Assembly (NCBI RefSeq): GCF_040581485.1
Contig: NC_090134.1
Coordinates: 16,111,501 to 16,175,500 of the forward strand
From: Linepithema humile
Lineage: Eukaryota; Arthropoda; Insecta; Hymenoptera; Formicidae
Direction: 5' to 3'
DNA: 64,000 bases
Below are positions 26,447 to 37,600 of the stretch, piece after piece; position 1 is the first letter of the stretch, and each line of letters starts with the position of its first letter. Under the pieces are notes generated by a model. The model had not been told where the DNA came from. It did no database searches and saw nothing but the letters and a program-made list of their open reading frames with translations. The position numbers were made by a program, and so were the translations under genes.

Positions 26447-26848
26447 GTATTGTACAAGTTTAAGTTAACTGTTTTCGCCAAATCGTTTAGCACGTCTCTC
26501 GAATCGAGGGGCGTCTCTTGTTTGTCAACTGTGTTGACTATTATTGCTCCGAGAATTTCTTCTGCTTTTTGTAATGTCTGTGTGAGAATTAATTGTCCCA
26601 TACATAATTATAAATACATCCATAATTGTTCTTATCGTTTTTTACTGAATATAAATACGGTGGCTCAAAGGGTTGCAGCGCAAAAATCAGAATCATCTGG
26701 ATATAATAACGCATAAATAATGGATATAACACTGGATATAATAACGCAAAATTTTTTCTTTATAGATTTGGTGAGCGCATAATTAGTGCACAATTATATA
26801 ATTTTTAAATTAAATTTACGCAAAGTGAGGGGACTAGTTAGGCAGACG

Positions 26849-29747
26849 TTAAAATATTGATGATGCCTAATGTAGCGTTGCGCGCTACAATGTTGACGGA
26901 CATCTACTATTTTATTAAAGAAAAGATTATAGAAAAAATTAGACATAGATTATCCATAGTAAAGAAACATACATCAACAGTAATACATCGATTAATTTAG
27001 AAAGTATTTAATTTTATATTGAAACATAGATCTCGTTTTAATTAATTAAAACAACAAAATCTTGATAATCCATGTGTCATTTATAACTATAACGCCTTTC
27101 AGTTTACTTCATAAGTCATCAAAACAATTATCAATTTATTATAATAAACAATTCGCTAGTAAACAACTTTCCAATAAACAGTATAGTATAATAAACAGTT
27201 TAGTATAATAAACATCAAATAAAATTTTTACGAAAATCAAAGTAACGCAATATTTTAAGCAAGTTATGTAATAATTTATTCATGTTTGAATATGTAAATA
27301 TTATTGTATATTGACTGTGCAAAAGGATTGTATATTAACATACAGATTCATGCTAAAGATGTAAGAAAGGATGTAAGAAAAGATGTAAGATGTAAGAATG
27401 TAACTTAATAAAAGTTTATTACAAATTATATTCCATATTAATAATGATATTACATATTAAACGATTAAAATATTTAAAATTAGAATTAAAATAATGACTT
27501 AATACGAACAAATTATTCTTATAATAAGATTATATGTAACATATTGTTCCAGAAAGATACTATTTATTTTTTTTACAATCCACTAGATTTTTAATCTAAT
27601 TATAATATGGACAACATTGTAATTTGTGTCACATTCATAATGCTGTTTTTATCTCTGATCTTATATCTAACAATCTAAAATCATGTATGGTGCTATATTA
27701 AGTGTATATGGAAAATGGTAAACCTATTTGCATATGTGTATAAAGATATTCAACAACTCTAAATTATCGCATTGGTCAATGAAAACTTGTTCATATAGCC
27801 ATGGGAACAACAAATATGTTTGTGGAAATACCTTATAATCTTATTTAATCCAAAGTTCATGCTTTTATCCTTCAAAAAGTTTAATTCGTTGCTACCTTGG
27901 CTACTTTGCTAGTATAAAAATCTAGAAAATGTATACACTAATATATAAAGGAATTTGTCTCACTGTTAACAAGATTAAAATATATTAATCAATTCGATTT
28001 ATATTTAAAAGATATACTCACAAAACACTTTTGAAAGTTCACTCTGTCCGATATAAAGTGGATAAAATACTGATATGCACGTACATATGATTTCATTACA
28101 TTACAAAACTTCGTCAACGGAACTAGCAACTAACTATTTTGAATATTATAAAATGTTAATTTAATACCCCGGGGTTGCGTTACAAAATGGATCTCAGAGG
28201 TGGTGTTTTATTTACCATAGCTATGAATCACATTTATTATATTTTGTTCGTTATAATGTCGTTAATCCATTCTACATACTTGAAGTCGTTTCTTGTTTTA
28301 CTTCTGAAAAAACCGCTAATCTGTTGATAAAGAGTTGATAAATAATGCTGAAATAGGCACTACAAGTAACACAGCTATTTTGCATTTATGAACAGCTATT
28401 CTTATTGGATCATAAATTGCGACAAAATCTTCATAATTCTCTAGCATTCTCAAATTTGTATAATTTCCATCTTTCTATATGTCATTGTAGAAGACCTTTT
28501 TGATTACTTATTAGTTTTATAATTTAGATACTTCATATATAAGATAGTGATATATCCATTTTGCTATTCTTTTAGTTACTTGGATATAAATGTTTGTTAT
28601 ATAAGTGTTGACAACTTTTTAATTATATATCATCAAATATATATATAGATATATTTGAGTAAGATATATATGTATCAATATTCCTATACGTTATCACATA
28701 TTGAAATAAATATACAGCTAAATCCACTTGTTTTATGAGTATATTTACAATTGCAACATGAAGAAAAGTACTCACATTAATTTTTTACATTAATAACAAA
28801 TGGCACAGATTGAAATATATTAGATTCAATATGTATTCGCAAAAAAATTGTAAATAAAGTAGAAAAGTTAAAAATATATAAGAATGTTATTGCTTATATA
28901 CCAATGTAAAATTTAAAGATAAAAATGCGATACAAGTTGAAACATTGCGTGCTTCAACCATGTGATAAATGCATGAACATATTCAAGATAAAAAATATAT
29001 AAAAAAGTTAATATATAAAATAAAGCCTACACGAATTATAATCTTTGCAATTTACTCTCATAATTTCGTTCTCAGTTGCAAAATTATAGATTTTTAATGC
29101 ATTAATGTCAATAAAATAAATTATAAATTATATCTTACTGAAAGATAAGAAAGATTGATCTGCAATAAATCTTCAAAGTTCTAGCGATAAACAATAATTA
29201 CTTTGGTGTCTAGAATGAGACCTGTTTCATATTAGATATGATTAGAACTTTATCAACGCACATTTAACACTACACGCACTATAACAATTTTGGAAGAAAT
29301 TAGAAATGTTCTTTTCTATTTGTATCCCTATCTTTTTTTTACATGCATTACGATTTTGCATATTAATTTTACCTTCTTGAATTTGATATTTGAAGGTGTC
29401 GAATACAAAAACATAAGCGAAGTTACGTAATATACTAAAGTCGTGCAGCTAAACACACATTGTCCTTTTTTTTTACAACTATACAAGTATTATATACATG
29501 CATGTATCTTCGTTATAGATTTATACAAGTGTAATGTTTTCAGTTCGTTCATTACATGCACATCTACTATGAACCAGGTCTTAATAACGTCAACAATCTT
29601 TCTCATACGCGTCGCATATCTACGTTAAAATTATATATCTATGTCAAGCAGTTAGAACATGATTAAATATAAATAAAAAGTGTACTTATAAGCAACATCG
29701 TTCTTGGTTAATTACTTAAAATTATCCAACGCATTTTTAAGAAAGCA
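26849..29747 (-). other. Long AT-rich region downstream of the RILP-like gene
   Basis: About 2.9 kb with no coding signal. On the minus strand it follows the stop of the RILP-like gene and probably includes its 3' UTR. Short tandem repeats occur: two copies of a unit containing TAGTATAATAAACA around 27181-27215, and GATGTAAGAAA-like units around 27358-27400. Confidence 0.5.
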
Positions 29748-31853
29748 TTATATAGACGTATCACAGGTACTGCTACCGGATAGGGCCATTTTTGAAAGAC
29801 TAGAAAGACTCCGTCTAGGGCTACTACCTCCGAGAAAACTGCTGCTGGATTCGGAGAATATTTTTCGGAAGCTGTAAATTTAACACCTTAGATACACGTG
29901 TACAAATATAAAAGAATATATATGATAGTGTGTCAAACAAACGTACAATTTACGAATGCCAGATTCAGAGGATTTTTTCCAAGGTGCGTCATCTGGTTCG
30001 TAAGGGAGCGGTCCTTGTACGGGTGCCTCTTCCTCCAGGCTGCAATAATAGAAAAATAACACGGATTAAATTTACAGTAGACAATTATCTGTGGCATTCA
30101 TTTATACTGAAAATACTATAAAATTACACCATAAAAATAAAAAATCGTAGAGTTATGTACAATATTTTTGCACTACTTTTATATAAGTAAAATATTCAAT
30201 GTTTAATAACATACATTTCAGGTTTTGGTCGGTACAGTTCCAATTCGTCTTCAAGATCAGAAACTCTTGCTTTCAATTCATTTCGCTCATGCAAAATTTC
30301 TTTCAGCTCAGCAGTTGTAAATCTGGGTCTATCGGGGTCATCCAAGTCATAAATCGCTTTATTCGTTAAATCAGGACAGCCCTGTAATTTACTTAAATCT
30401 TCATTTTCTTTCTTAGCCATGCCAAGCCGACCCCGAAGCTGTATAAGTTCACGATTCTGATCCTGCAGTTGAGCTAAAAAGTCAGCCCTCTCTTCTACTA
30501 AACCCCGGGCCTGCATTTGCGCCTGTCGTTGTTTGCGTTTTAATTCCCGTCCGAGTAGGGTAAGCTTCTCCACCTGTGCAGTCAACTATACAACACAATG
30601 AAATCATGTGTTTATTATCTGCAGATTATAATCCAATTTGTCATGTTAATGCATAATATTCTTTACACATTTAATATGCCAAATTTAGTTTAGTACGTAA
30701 TTATGGATAATTAAAGTCTATTATGCAAATTTGCTCGTTATGAATAGAAATGTAATAAACACTAATTTAGACAGATATAACTGTCACTAGTATAAAGTAC
30801 AGACATGTATGTCTTTTTAGCTTCTTTTACTAGCAATAATCTTGTAATCTCTTAATCTTGCAATTGATCTAAATGTTTTTTTACTTTTCCTCTATGTTTG
30901 CTGGCTTTAATAATATTTATTAGTCATTTACAATGATGGAAATAGAATATATTGAATTTTTGCATAAATCAATGCCTGCACTTAGGGAAGATTAAAAAGT
31001 AATAAAACAAAAGTTTTTTAGCTCATTTACATCTGAATTGCATACGAATATAAGTACCAATTTACATTTTCAATTTCTGCAGTCTTTTGTGATAATTCCC
31101 GGTCTCTAGCACGAATCTGATCTCTCTGTTTATCTATCATGGACCTCAAATGTTGCAAAACAGCTATATCAACTTCCTGACTAGCTGTGATAGCTAAAAA
31201 TTAATAGAAACAATTATTTCATCAAACTGTGTGAATTTGTAACAAAGCATTTCAATAATCATTGGATTAGTATAAAACAGTAAGATTAGTATATAACAAA
31301 GTGTTAATTGGTGTTAGTACTTGTTTGTTTACTGCTGTACTGACTGTCACTGCGAGACTCTTGCAAGGATCCAGCTAATCGTCTATTCTCTTCCTGTAAT
31401 CTAGTAACCATAGCTACTAAATCACGAGATTCTTGTCTCCAATGCTCTTCAATCTGTTCCAATTCCTAAAAAATTCAATAGATTTAATATGAATAACTTA
31501 TGTTATCAATTAAAACATAAATTACAAATTACATCAAATTTCATGATATGATATAAAAATTTAAATATATCGTCTACCTTTTCAAATCTTTGTCGATCTT
31601 CAGCTTTTCCAATCTTATCACTCTCAAGCTGAGAGATCTTAGCACTCAGCTCTTGCACCATAGTATTTTCACCTTCATTTTTAGTAGCAAGATTCTCAAG
31701 TAATTCTAAAGCGTTTATCACCTTTGGCATAAGATTAGTTACTGATTCCACTCCATACAGATCTATAAGCTTTTCGCATTCCTTTCCTATCTCTGATGCG
31801 ATATCATATACATCCACCACTGATACATCAGATGCAACAGAATATTCTTCCAT
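29748..31853 (-). CDS. Rilpl: RILP-like protein (RILPL family)
   Basis: Coiled-coil adaptor of the RILP/RILPL family. Family members bind phosphorylated or GTP-bound Rabs and act in lysosome positioning and in removing cargo from the primary cilium. Six minus-strand exons (31853-31578, 31465-31321, 31193-31066, 30585-30215, 30039-29947, 29871-29748) join in phase to 378 residues. The N-terminal RH1-type domain starts SVVDVYDIASEIGKECEKLI. A long coiled coil runs through exons 2-4. The RH2 signature is strong (DLDDPDRPRFTTAELKEIL then ERNELKARVSDLEDELELYR). The C-terminal ESGIRKLFRKIF is typical of the family and is followed by a serine-rich tail. A Met 12 codons upstream (31889) is an alternative start; the one chosen fits the family N-terminus. 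The gene is divergent from the DRC10 gene. Confidence 0.92.
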
Positions 31854-32716
31854 TTTGCAAGTTGCGTTACTTCTCAGACAAAAAGGCATGAATACAACTT
31901 TTGCCGCAGCACGCTCTATGTATAGACCTGTTCAACACTACGGAAAGGAAGCCTCATAAAAATGTTCCGCTAGAATTCCACAGTTTTCTATAAATTGGAA
32001 TCTAGAATTCAAACGCGTATCTACACTCGTGATCTCCACGGGGGAATTGCGTACATAGAAAATGAAATTATAAATATCACAGTCAGAGCTAGACAGAATC
32101 TTCATGCACACGATAGGTATTGGTACACTTTGGAGATGCTTGGAATTTATGATAAATAAATTGCGTAATTTAGGTGTGGCGTTAATTGTCAAAATAATAG
32201 TCTATTCCGCCGACAATGCGGTGAAGCTTTGCGTCATGCACTTGTCGTTTCTAGATCGAATACCAGCTCAGAAGGTGCACAACGCGCTCCAGTGATATCA
32301 TAACAATTCCATCAAAACGTCATGTTTAAATTCCGGTCGTGTACATTGATGTCACGGCGGAGCAGATGATTAAGATTATTCACGATGTGTTGGTGTATAC
32401 GTGCATGCTGACCGTAGAGATCTCCACGGCTGACGAATTCAACATGTGCTATCTAGCAGTAATTCGGCTAACTGATATCGTTCAAGTACAACAATTATCA
32501 AAAAATCGTTAGTTATCAGAGGATCCCTTCTATATCGATAGAAGGTAACATCGGGTGATGTCTAGCTAGTACCACGCGATACCGCTAGGTGCGCTATCAA
32601 AATTGCTGAGTTGTTAAATCGAAATGAAGAATCATAGATGCATGTATTTATTATTCAGATAATTCTACAAGTAATAAAGATTAGAAGATTGCTAATAAAG
32701 AAGCAACGCATTAAAC
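31854..32716. promoter_or_regulatory. Divergent promoter interval, RILP-like and DRC10
   Basis: This interval of about 860 bp separates two genes transcribed in opposite directions and should contain both promoters. No long coding frame is credible. I looked for an X-box, the RFX site expected for ciliary genes, by eye and found no site I would defend. Confidence 0.4.
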
Positions 32717-34434
32717 ATGAGCGAAAGAGAAGACAACACGATTTCGATAGTTCGAATGGAGAAACTTTTGACGGGCATTACGAGCAAGGTAAGAATCGGA
32801 GGTATATTCAACGGCTCAAGCCGGCGGTTAAAGTTAACAAAACGAACGTTGGAAATAGCCTCAGAAACTAGTATTATGAAAATGATCTATTTAAATGAAT
32901 GAATTTCTTTGTCTTCTTTAAGAGTATTACTTTTTTCTGCAAATACTATTTTATTTCATTTAAAGTATTCCATTTAAAGTATTCGTTATTTTATAATCCC
33001 CCCCCCCCCTCCTTTCCCCTCTTATATTTTCCTTTTTTATATAATTAAATATTCTATTTAGAAATTGTTTCAAATAATAAGAATTAAAATGCATAGTACA
33101 TATAAGGATAACAAAAATAAATAAATAATTTTAAAGATAGTAAGTTGCTCAAATTAACATTATATTATTATTATTTAATAGATTGATAAACACGATGTTC
33201 AAAATTTGCCGTTGCTTCGGGAAATCATTGATCTTACTGAACTTTTCAAAACATTAGTTATATCTCGAATGAAAAAAACTCCTGAAGTAGAACGCATGCA
33301 CATTATCAATTTGCACGATTGCCAGAAGAAAGTAGCGGAAGCTTTGTCAGAGCTTGAAGGTATATTGCATTACGTGTTAAAATAATATATTTTTAACTAC
33401 ATATTTCAAGCGCAAACTAAAGCATTCGTTGGCAGTTTTGCAGAATATATCTGAAGAACAAAATACGAAATCCGAAATTTTTCTGAAAGATATCGTTACC
33501 TGCGTAAATGACGAGGAAGAGATAATGAAGAACATAAGGGAAACATCGGAAGTGGAGATACCAAAAGAAATGTATTGAGAGACATTGTGTTATAAATTAA
33601 TAAAATAAAAATTGTCGCTGCAATATATATAATCGTAGAATAAATTTTATATAATTTTTTAACAAACTTTATAATTTCTAGGAAAGAATCGATGCAGAAG
33701 ATGCTGATTGTAAAAGAACAACAGGAAGCACGAAAAAAGCAATTGCAATCTGAAATAGAATCGGCAGAACGTCAATTGCACAGCATCGTGGAATTTAATG
33801 CGATAACCGAAAAGAAACTTTTCGATGAGTGGTGAGTACAGATTGATTTCCATAAATTAATAAAATTTTATTCAAGTAATTTATTATCTGAGGAACATTG
33901 AAAAACATATACTAATTGATTTCATGTTTTAGTGCGAAAATTGAGCAAGAATACAAAGATCTTATCGCTAAATATGATTGCGATATTGGCGCGGCTCACG
34001 CTTTGATGGAGAAATTGTCGAAAGATAAGGAAGTTCTTAAAACAGAAACGGAGAGTATGGAGGTTTGTAATATATTTCTGAATTTAAGTATTCAATATGT
34101 ATACTTTACGTCAAAAATACTTTAATGCGTAAAATTAGACAGAAATATATCTCAAATGTGTAAAAGTGCGCAATTAATATGTTAAAATACTACTGACACT
34201 AAGTACAATTCTACCGAACTGTCATTACTTTTTTTTTATCAGGCCCAGTTGGCTGTACAACGGACATTGTACATTCAATATAAAAACGAGCGAGAAATTG
34301 CGCTGATGAAAGTCTTTACTGAGAAACTGAAACTCTTTACACAAAATCGAGCCGTCAGGATTATCCAAAGAGCATGGAGAGCATACTTCGAGCGAATTTC
34401 TCTAAAAAAACGAAGAAAAGGAAGGAGAAAATAA
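32717..34434 (+). CDS. Dynein regulatory complex subunit 10 (IQCD-like)
   Basis: IQ-motif coiled-coil protein resembling IQCD/DRC10 of the nexin-dynein regulatory complex, which links and regulates axonemal dyneins. Six exons (32717-32788, 33182-33359, 33436-33571, 33682-33831, 33933-34062, 34243-34434) join in phase to 285 residues. The middle is a charged coiled coil. The C-terminal third has the family-like segment IEQEYKDLIAKYDCDIGAA, then an IQ motif (RAVRIIQRAWRAYFE) and a basic lysine-arginine tail. Human IQCD is about 450 aa, so the N-terminus is short. Either the insect protein is reduced or a 5' coding exon was missed. DRC9 (IQCG) is the main alternative. The gene converges on an axonemal dynein gene, which fits a ciliary role. 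Confidence 0.72.
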
Positions 34435-34630
34435 TTTACTTAATCAGCTGACATAGCTTGCGTCAGTTTTACGTGGTTTGATCAAAAAAATAATGAGCTT
34501 GTCAACTTTTACATTCTGAAACAGCGCGGAAAACACTTTTTCTAATCATACTAAAATACATAACCTATCAGCGCAGTGATAAAGGTTAGGATGGAAGAAC
34601 AATTTACATACAGTGTTACGTTGATATTTT

Positions 34631-37600
34631 TTATTCACTGAGTTGACAAAGCATAGCGACTCCTCTTATAATCCAGTGCTCCGGCGGCTTCACCGTGGGC
34701 AGCCACATGGCTATGACAAAGTTTGTGGAGTGACCTGTAGTGGACAATATCCCGCGACGATCGGAGGTTTTATAAAGTGGACAGACGTATGATTGCCTTT
34801 CTTTGATATCCTGCTTCTTCATCGGTATCAGCCACATCTACAACGTGTGTTGTAAAAAGGTAAGTTCATCCAGTGATATATATAAAAAAAAAAAGAAGAT
34901 TGAAAATATGCCCTGCGATAAAACTGTACATGAATACAATACTTGTACATTCCATCAAATATCTATTTTACAATATTAGTTAAATCCACTATTTGAATTG
35001 ATGGCGTAAATAATTATTTGAAAAATATTACATTGATCAATATATCTTTATGGGAGAATAAAAGCACTCACAAAGGGTACATTGTCGTAAAGCACTTTAG
35101 GAAAGCTTTCTTCTATAGACATTTTCTTCATATCAAATCTTGCACCGTCTAAAAATAATCCATAAATATAAACACCGTCCTCTGGTGCTGAATCGAAAAC
35201 AGTGTCTGTCAGGATTATGAAATCAAACGCAAGAAGATCTATAGGGATCTTATATTTTCGCGCATAATTTTGCCGTATGCCAGTTAAAAATGCTTGCGTA
35301 AAGTAAAATCCTGGTAACCAGAATGTAACGGGTGGCCCTTCGTCATACCATTTCTGTATAATGATAAATTCACACATATGTAAAAAATATTCAAATTGTA
35401 GAAAAACAAAATATGAAAAACAACACATAGACAATTACCTGTAGAAATGTTAAACGTTGTAGGAAGTCGTTGATATAACCACCCAAAGGCTTCAGAGATG
35501 GATAGGAATTTTGTTTCCATACGAGAGGTATTTTGCTTGTCAATATTGCCTCGTAAATATCTTCAAGTTCAAAGGACATCATGATCATACCTGAGTGAAA
35601 TATCGTTATAATTTTTCAAGCTATAGTTATTTTCATTTTTATTGTAATATTTTTGGCAAGATAAAGATGGAATTAATAATTTAAATTAATAATTAGTAAT
35701 ATTTTACTTATATGCATATCTTTTTTTGAAGAATGAATAAGTACCTTTGATAGCTTTTCGTATATTGATAAGGCTGCTTCTTATGCAGCGTAATAATTTG
35801 TTAAACCTATCCATCTCTTGCACCAGTACGGTATTCATGCTTTGACTGTATAACATGGGATATTTAGCGAGTGCTGCAACCAAATCGTAATCGTTCGGTA
35901 GCTTGTCCAAGATTTCTGTCGCGATGCCGTAAACAACTTCGTCATCAGACGCTTGTCTCAATCCGGATTTGACTGCTTCCTAAGATAAAAAGTAAAATAG
36001 GTTATCTTTATCTTTACTTAGATTATTTTTGTTCATTTAGGGAGCTGTCTTAAGCTCTGAAATCCTGGATTTTTGAGATCCTTGATTAACGAAAAGCTAA
36101 GGCTAAGTTTAACGTGAATCATTAAGATTTAGTCATTAAGATTGCGTTAAATTAACCAATAATTATATTTTTATCATCAAACCATCACATTGAAAGGAGA
36201 TAGCATACCTTAACTTGCCAAAGATCCTGAGAATGAGCAATAAAAAAATATATAAAATATAATTAGTCATAAATTAATGTAATAACTTTTTGCGACAATA
36301 TTATAATTACGTACCGTTCGATCCTGAATAATGTTCAATGAAATTAATAAGAAAAGGGATGAATGCGATATAATAATCATCATTATTGTTTAGTAAAAAA
36401 TTCAGAGAAAAAATTACCTGCGTGAGTAGCAGTGAAGAGAATAGTAAATTTGTTTCTCGCTGATCTTTAAGAATGTCAGCATTCTCATTCATGCCAAACA
36501 CACTTGCTTCAGTAATTATCGGAAGTTTTCTTGTGTATTCGAGATAAGCTTCGTATTCTGTGACAGTCGGACAGTAATAAATAGTGGACGTTGGGTCGAA
36601 GTAGTATATTTCTTCAGTCAACAGTTCTCTAAACAACGACATAAATAATAATCTCCCGATCTTCGGATTAAAATTATACAATCTCTCAATACTCACAGAC
36701 AATAGAATTTCGCCAGGATAGTATTCAACGTTCTACGGTCCCATTCGTCCGTGACTCTTCCTCCGTAATTGCATTCGCCCGTGAGATACTTCAGTGCGGC
36801 AAACTGCACGTCCTGATAGTCGTCCAGGAACATTTTCAATTGCAGAATGCTGATTCTCAAATCAGTCTCGTTATATTCGTAGGGAATATTCCAACCGATC
36901 GGGCCGAACTTCCGCCTTTCTTGCACGGTCGCGTGGAAGAAGCACAATGAATAGAGAAGCTTCTTAAAATATTCGCTCTGAGCGCAGCCTTCAAAGAACT
37001 CCGGATTACTAATCGGATCGCTCGCGTAGGATCTCAGGATGTTCGCTCTGAGCCCTTTCGGCGGCTCGTTCGTCATCTTGATGCCGTTCTGAAGGACCGT
37101 CGTGGGAAAGTGTTCCGCCGGATAGCTGGTTAGCCATAGTCGGAAGTCGGGATGAATCGTGTCGGGTATCAGACCCTCGCAGATCTTCTCCAAAGTCGGC
37201 ATCCAGCTCTTGGCCAGATGACAATTTTGCAACACCACCCAATTGCCGTGAAACACACCCTCTCTTATCAATCCTTCCGCTATTGGTCCTTGACCTGGCG
37301 CGACAGCGTGGTTAGTTCGCGTGACGAATCTTTATCTCGCAGATATTTACCTTGGCCGAGAGACAAGTAGAAAAGGCGATCGGCGCCGTATCCTTGCTCG
37401 TCGGCGAATGCCAACAAAGTTTGCGCCGGATCGGCGCCGGGAGTCAAGACGAATATCAGCGGAATGCAACAGTCAGAATCCGCATAGGAGGATGCCAAGT
37501 CGAAAGGAGGCGCTTCCATATATTGTGCGCCTAATTGTTCTATAATATTCGAATCGGAGTCAATATTTGTCGATCAATATTTATATCCTCTCGATATATA

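Larger units (their letters stand above)
24197..26848. mobile_element. Long-terminal-inverted-repeat DNA transposon, class unresolved
   Basis: The left arm (24201-24261 continued at 25176-25262) and the right arm (about 26668-26844, reverse complement) match over about 150-180 bp. Both begin TGCCTARCTAG and share an identical 33-base core, left copy 25189-25221, that contains CTCACCAAATCTATAAAG. Pairing of the outermost bases is imperfect, and no clean target duplication could be fixed. TTAA, TA and an 8-bp AAAATATT flank were considered, so I do not assign a superfamily. The interior holds two decayed minus-strand open frames. The left arm is split by a younger hAT-type insertion. Confidence 0.75.

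Noticed and set aside
33436..33450. DRC10 exon 3 starting at 33444 after the nearer AG
   Set aside because: That acceptor puts a stop codon four codons in; the AG at 33435 keeps the coiled-coil frame open.
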